Positions 4,535 through 7,642 of a DNA stretch of 7,642 nucleotides are shown here, one piece after another. Positions within the stretch are counted from its first letter, which is position 1. Each line of letters starts with the position of its first letter. Where the stretch lies: the NCBI GenBank assembly GCA_016649625.1, contig JAENXI010000033.1, positions 1 to 7,642 on the forward strand, read 5' to 3'. The notes under the pieces are model-generated. The model was given only the letters and a program-made list of their open reading frames with translations. It was not told the DNA's origin and made no database searches. This DNA is from Candidatus Bathyarchaeota archaeon. Lineage in GTDB: Archaea; Thermoproteota; Bathyarchaeia; Bathyarchaeales; Bathycorpusculaceae. The position numbers and the translations under genes are program-made.

Positions 4535-5767
4535 ATGGTGAAAAATCTTAAACAAAAAATGGTCGCATTGGCTGGAGATCAGGCAGTTGCATTTGCAGCT
4601 AAACAATCAGATGTAGATGTGGTTGCTGCTTATCCAATTACACCCCAAACAATTATTGTAGAACAGTTTAGCGAATATGTCGCTAATGGAGAAGTTGAAA
4701 CTGAATTTATTTGCACAGAATCAGAACATAGTGCAATGGCTGCATCTATAGCTGCTTCAGCTACTGGTGCAAGAGCTTTTACTGCATCAGCTTCTGCAGG
4801 ATTAGCTTTAATGCACGAAATGCTCTTTGTCGCTTCTGGTTGTCGAGTTCCAGTTGTAATGGCTATAGCTAATCGAGCCCTCTCAGCTCCCCTAAATATT
4901 CATGGAGATCACTCTGATAGCATGGCTCAAAGAGATAGTGGATGGATTCAAATGTATGCCGAAAATTCTCAAGAAGCATATGATTCAATAATACAGGCTT
5001 TCAAAATCGCAGAGAATAGTAACGTTTTGTTACCTGTGATGGTTGGACTTGACGGCTTTACTCTTAGTCATACTTTAGAGAATGTGGAAACGTTTTCAGA
5101 TGAAACAGTAAAAGAATATGTTGGAATTCGAAAGATAGCAAACGTGCTTACACATGAAGGCAAATTAGCTCCCTTTAGATTAGATCCAAAAAATCCAATG
5201 ACCATGGGACCCATAGCTCTTCAAAACTATTACTTTGAGTTTAAACGACAACAAGAAGAAGCTATGAGCAATGCACTAATGGTTATTCAAAATGTTAACA
5301 AAGAATATGGCGAACTAAGTGGCCGAAAATACGGAAATGGCCTAATTGACGAATACTATCTCAAAGACGCAGAAATTGCCGTGATATGTATAGGATCAAC
5401 TGCAGGAACAATGAAAACAATAGTTGATCAACTTAGAAAAGAAGGAATCAAAGCTGGACTTCTTAGAATCCGCACTTTTAGACCTTTCCCCTCTGAATAT
5501 ATTCGTACTGCCTTAAGCAATGTAAAAGCTATAGCTGTGATGGACAAGAGCATGAGTTTTGGAGGAAATGGTGGCCCAACTTTCCATGAAATTAGGAATG
5601 CGCTTTATGACTCCAACCCAAGACCATTTATTGTAAATTACATCTACGGTTTAGGAGGCAGGGACACAAGTCCAACACAATTGAGGACTATCTACTCAGA
5701 TTTACAGCAGATACTAACAAAACAAACAATTGATCAATCAATAAAATATTTGGGATTAAGAGAATAA
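4535..5767 (+). CDS. porA: Pyruvate:ferredoxin oxidoreductase, alpha subunit
   Basis: The alpha subunit, 410 residues from ATG 4535, close to the usual 380-410. It holds the pyrimidine side of the TPP site and the 2-oxoacid pocket, and pairs with PorB. Visible motifs: AYPITPQT (32-39), the ETEFICTESEHSA block (55-67), the Ala/Ser-rich TPP-facing segment with GARAFTASASAGLALMHE (78-95), ANRALSAP (112-119), and NIHGDHSDSM (121-130). The C-terminal transketolase-like domain has ICIGSTAGTM (285-294), RTFRPFP (313-319) and YGLGGRD (371-377). The ANRALSAP plus GDHSD combination is characteristic of pyruvate (and related VOR-type) enzymes more than of 2-oxoglutarate enzymes. A GTG at 4526 would add three residues. 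The stop is 17 bases ahead of porB. Substrate is inferred; related four-subunit enzymes act on branched-chain 2-oxoacids. Confidence 0.96.
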   Translation: MVKNLKQKMVALAGDQAVAFAAKQSDVDVVAAYPITPQTIIVEQFSEYVANGEVETEFICTESEHSAMAASIAASATGARAFTASASAGLALMHEMLFVASGCRVPVVMAIANRALSAPLNIHGDHSDSMAQRDSGWIQMYAENSQEAYDSIIQAFKIAENSNVLLPVMVGLDGFTLSHTLENVETFSDETVKEYVGIRKIANVLTHEGKLAPFRLDPKNPMTMGPIALQNYYFEFKRQQEEAMSNALMVIQNVNKEYGELSGRKYGNGLIDEYYLKDAEIAVICIGSTAGTMKTIVDQLRKEGIKAGLLRIRTFRPFPSEYIRTALSNVKAIAVMDKSMSFGGNGGPTFHEIRNALYDSNPRPFIVNYIYGLGGRDTSPTQLRTIYSDLQQILTKQTIDQSIKYLGLRE

Positions 5768-5769
5768 CA

Positions 5770-5774
5770 AAGGA
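5770..5774 (+). promoter_or_regulatory. Ribosome binding site of porB
   Basis: AAGGA lies ten bases ahead of the ATG at 5785, in the 17-base gap after porA. The match is modest and the spacing on the long side. Confidence 0.35.
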
Positions 5775-5784
5775 ATGAAAATAA

Positions 5785-6750
5785 ATGACAACTCAAGAAT
5801 GGAAATTTACCTCAAAAGAAATAGCTAATAAACCCGATTTATTCCTTCCAGGTCACCGAGCATGTGCAGGATGTGTACCTGCAACTGTACTAAAATTAGT
5901 AATGAAAGCAACTCGTGGACCAACAATAGTTACTGAAGCTACTGGTTGTATGGAAGTAGTTTCCTCGATTTATCCGTACACCTCATGGGCTACACCATGG
6001 TTGCACACGGCATTTGAAACAGCTGCTGCAAACGCCTCAGGAATTGAAGCTGCATTAAAGATAATGAAGAAAAAAGGTCGCATAAGTCAAGAACATGTAG
6101 ATGTAATAGCAATTGCGGGAGATGGAGGAACCTTTGATATAGGGTTTCAGGCACTTTCAGGAGCAGTTGAACGAGGTCATGACTTCTTATTTTTGCTTTA
6201 TGATAATGAAGCTTACATGAACACTGGAATTCAAAGAAGCAGTGGAACTCCACATGGTGCAGCCACAACAACCTCACCAGCAGGTAGCTCTGTACCAGGA
6301 AAACTAGAGTACAAAAAACCATTAGCCGATATAATGATAGCTCATAATATGGAGTATGTAGCAACTGCATCACCCTATTACTGGCGTGACCTAATTACAA
6401 AGGTCCGAAAAGGCTTGGAAGTTGAAGGCCCAGCTTTTCTCCATGTTTTTGCTCCATGTCCAAGAGGCTGGAGAAGTAATCCTGCAAAATCTATCGAATA
6501 CTCAAAGCTAGCAGTTGAGACATGTGTTTTTCCAATTTGGGAAGCAGTAAACGGAAACTATAAACTATCTTCACCTAGCAAACTTCTATCTTTAGCACCA
6601 CAAAAAAAGAAACCAGTTTCCGATTATCTCAAAGGCCAAGGAAGATTCAGACATATGTTTAAACCAGAAAACAAAGCTCTTCTTGACGAAGTTCAAAATA
6701 TCACCGACAAGAGATGGGAACAACTTCTGAAAAAATGTAATCTTTCATAA
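5785..6750 (+). CDS. porB: Pyruvate:ferredoxin oxidoreductase, beta subunit
   Basis: The beta subunit, 321 residues, within the normal archaeal range. It binds the diphosphate-Mg end of TPP and a [4Fe-4S] cluster next to it. Four cysteines in the right order for the cluster are C27 and C30 (GHRACAGC), C55 (EATGCMEV) and C225 (FAPCPRGW). The TPP motif starts at GDGGTFDIG (112-120) and ends at DNEAYMNTG (140-148). IYPYTSWATPW and QRSSGTPHGAATTTSPAG are also standard for pyruvate-type beta subunits. It is the last gene of the operon. A T-rich tract follows the TAA, and the next gene converges from the other strand. Nothing is missing or unusual. Confidence 0.97.
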   Translation: MTTQEWKFTSKEIANKPDLFLPGHRACAGCVPATVLKLVMKATRGPTIVTEATGCMEVVSSIYPYTSWATPWLHTAFETAAANASGIEAALKIMKKKGRISQEHVDVIAIAGDGGTFDIGFQALSGAVERGHDFLFLLYDNEAYMNTGIQRSSGTPHGAATTTSPAGSSVPGKLEYKKPLADIMIAHNMEYVATASPYYWRDLITKVRKGLEVEGPAFLHVFAPCPRGWRSNPAKSIEYSKLAVETCVFPIWEAVNGNYKLSSPSKLLSLAPQKKKPVSDYLKGQGRFRHMFKPENKALLDEVQNITDKRWEQLLKKCNLS

Positions 6751-6753
6751 CCC

Positions 6754-6770
6754 TTTTTCTTTTTTGTCTT
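6754..6770 (+). terminator. T-rich terminator of the por operon
   Basis: Three bases after the porB TAA there are runs of five and six T separated by one C, then GTCTT. No hairpin is seen. The tract sits in the 26-base gap between two converging genes, where termination would be expected. Confidence 0.55.
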
Positions 6771-6776
6771 AGATCT

Positions 6777-7013
6777 TTATAGCAAAAACCTTGCTTGATT
6801 GTTTGTTAACCTTCTTCTGAATCCATCTATTACAAGGATAACTCCTGTTACCCAAAAAACTAAAGGTGCGCTTTCAATCAAAGATTTTGCAATAGGTTGT
6901 GGGTAAATCTGTATCCAAATTAATTGCTTTGACCACCACCATAAGATAAAACCTAAAAGAACTATCAATACCCCAGTGGCAACTTCAAAAAATGGTGCTC
7001 CTTTAGATTTCAT
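6777..7013 (-). CDS. Small two-helix membrane protein, unknown function
   Basis: From ATG 7013 on the minus strand the frame gives 78 residues; a GTG at 7046 would extend it by eleven residues (to 89). The ATG is preferred because the longer form begins with GTG and a basic stretch and has no ribosome binding site. Two clear hydrophobic helices occur: about residues 10-28 (ATGVLIVLLGFILWWWS, ending in three tryptophans) and about 48-64 (APLVFWVTGVILVIDGF). They are joined by an aromatic, proline-containing loop (IWIQIYPQPIAKSLIES), and the C-terminus is basic (RRRLTNNQ). The positive-inside rule would put both ends in the cytoplasm. I do not recognise the family. It converges on porB with a 26-base gap and ends in TAA. 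Confidence 0.65.
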   Translation of the reverse strand: MKSKGAPFFEVATGVLIVLLGFILWWWSKQLIWIQIYPQPIAKSLIESAPLVFWVTGVILVIDGFRRRLTNNQARFLL

Positions 7014-7164
7014 ACTTATACGACAAATAATTCTTGAAATACGCACATAAGGATATTGCGTTTAGACAAAAAGAAAGCGGTCAATGTGAGGTAGCCTGTT
7101 TCGAATGGTTATGTGACTTATAGGAATTTCTTTGTAGTTGGAAATCATTTTTTTCTGCAAAAAG

Positions 7165-7188
7165 TTTATTGCATGTTTTATTGCATGT
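7165..7188. repeat. Perfect tandem 12-base repeat
   Basis: TTTATTGCATGT occurs twice without a gap (7165-7176 and 7177-7188). It lies directly ahead of the TATA-like box of the small Cys/His protein gene, in the region where archaeal activators often bind. It contains the palindromic core TGCA. Slippage is an alternative origin. Confidence 0.6.
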
Positions 7189-7196
7189 TTGTTTGA

Positions 7197-7208
7197 AATT
7201 TATTAATA
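7197..7208 (+). promoter_or_regulatory. TATA-like box for the small Cys/His-rich gene
   Basis: ATTTATTAATAG-type sequence (around 7198-7208) lies about 60 bases ahead of the ATG at 7265 and about 45 ahead of the alternative GTG at 7247. A start near 7230 would give a leader of 15-35 bases. It is assigned by pattern and spacing. Confidence 0.35.
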
Positions 7209-7264
7209 GCAAAAATGATTTTTTCATATGAGCAAATGTTCTTTGAGTGAACTTTGGTGGTTTA

Positions 7265-7489
7265 ATGGGTATTGGTTGTGGTGATATATCAGCGATTTGT
7301 CGGATATGTAGACTTTGGGATAAAAACAAGAATATGGTTACATCCTCAGTAACGCATCAGGAAGTAACGTGGGTGGGTTTTGCTCATTTGAGCTGTATCA
7401 AAAAATACAATAAAATTCACAAACACAAGTATTCTATTTGTGAACATGATGAAACTGGAAAATTTTTAGGAAAAGTAACGCCAATTTGA
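7265..7489 (+). CDS. Small Cys/His-rich protein, putative zinc-binding, unknown function
   Basis: From ATG 7265 the frame gives 74 residues; a GTG at 7247 would add six. The ATG is preferred because GGTG at 7256-7259 lies five bases ahead. Near the N-terminus ICRICRLWDK supplies a CxxC pair, and further on GFAHLSCIKKY supplies an HxxC pair about 25 residues later. Another cysteine (ICEHDE) and several histidines (HKHKY) follow. A CxxC plus HxxC arrangement fits one small zinc site. No membrane helix is visible, and the C-terminus is hydrophilic. I do not recognise the family, and the frame is short enough that it may not be a real gene. The good ribosome binding site and paired Cys/His residues speak for it. 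Confidence 0.55.
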   Translation: MGIGCGDISAICRICRLWDKNKNMVTSSVTHQEVTWVGFAHLSCIKKYNKIHKHKYSICEHDETGKFLGKVTPI

Positions 7490-7551
7490 TGGTAATTGGA
7501 CTTGAAGACACAAAACAACCTTCAAAAGTGTAGTGTAATTGGGTAACAAAA

Positions 7552-7606
7552 TAGTACTCGTACTAAACACTTATAGACTGTCTACAGTATTTTATTTTAA
7601 AATAAA
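7552..7606. promoter_or_regulatory. Cluster of three dyad elements, probable control region of a gene beyond the window
   Basis: Within 55 bases there are three inverted repeats: TAGTAC-TC-GTACTA (7552-7565), TAGAC-T-GTCTA (7574-7584), and the perfect 16-base AT-only palindrome TTTATTTTAAAATAAA (7591-7606), which contains a TATA-like core. The core lies about 22-25 bases ahead of an ATG at 7621 whose frame (MFHKLLY...) stays open to the window end. That would fit a leaderless gene, but too little of it is visible to call. Confidence 0.35.
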
Positions 7607-7642
7607 TGAAAAGTTGAAAAATGTTTCATAAATTGTTATATA

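Noticed and set aside
5990..6373. Minus-strand frame of 127 codons inside porB.
   Set aside because: It is an antisense shadow of porB, rich in Leu, His and Gln without any domain pattern. porB is fully conserved on the plus strand.
7081..7329. Minus-strand frame of 82 codons.
   Set aside because: It crosses the promoter and start of the plus-strand Cys/His gene, contains the tandem repeat (read as TCNKTCNK), is low in complexity and has no protein-like pattern.

Overview
This window is from an archaeal chromosome with low G+C, probably in the mid-30s percent by eye. Three things point to an archaeon: AT-rich TATA-like boxes about 20-50 bases ahead of genes, Shine-Dalgarno matches of the GGAGGTGATC type, and a complete four-subunit pyruvate:ferredoxin oxidoreductase of the split archaeal kind. 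An uncultured anaerobic lineage such as a Bathyarchaeia-like group would fit, but that placement is inference.

Left part (1-1393): a membrane protein gene on the minus strand runs off the left edge. It diverges from a small plus-strand gene that encodes a PH-like domain joined to a C-terminal zinc ribbon. A 220-base spacer with a palindrome follows.

Centre-left (1394-3167): a two-gene ABC exporter unit of the DrrA/DrrB type, an ATPase followed by an ABC-2 permease, translationally coupled. Both genes carry a serious lesion. The Walker B aspartate of the ATPase is a tyrosine (LLFLYEP instead of LLFLDEP), and the permease is cut by one in-frame TAG at codon 193 while the frame stays open and conserved-looking on both sides. 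Either the transporter is decaying, or the TAG is read through (for example as pyrrolysine), or there are sequence errors. This is the most notable part of the window.

Centre (3168-3688): 521 bases without a protein gene. A minus-strand tRNA-Asn(GUU) with an encoded CCA end lies here with its own TATA-like box, followed by the promoter of the next operon.

Centre-right (3689-6750): a compact operon porC-porD-porA-porB (gamma, delta, alpha, beta). Together these form one enzyme that interconverts pyruvate plus CoA with acetyl-CoA, CO2 and reduced ferredoxin. Key motifs and Fe-S cysteines are intact in every subunit. A T-rich tract ends the operon.

Right part (6751-7642): a small two-helix membrane protein on the minus strand, a small Cys/His-rich protein on the plus strand preceded by a perfect 12-base tandem repeat, and at the right edge a cluster of three dyad-symmetric elements that looks like the control region of a gene beyond the window. 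No CRISPR array, insertion sequence or phage gene is visible.
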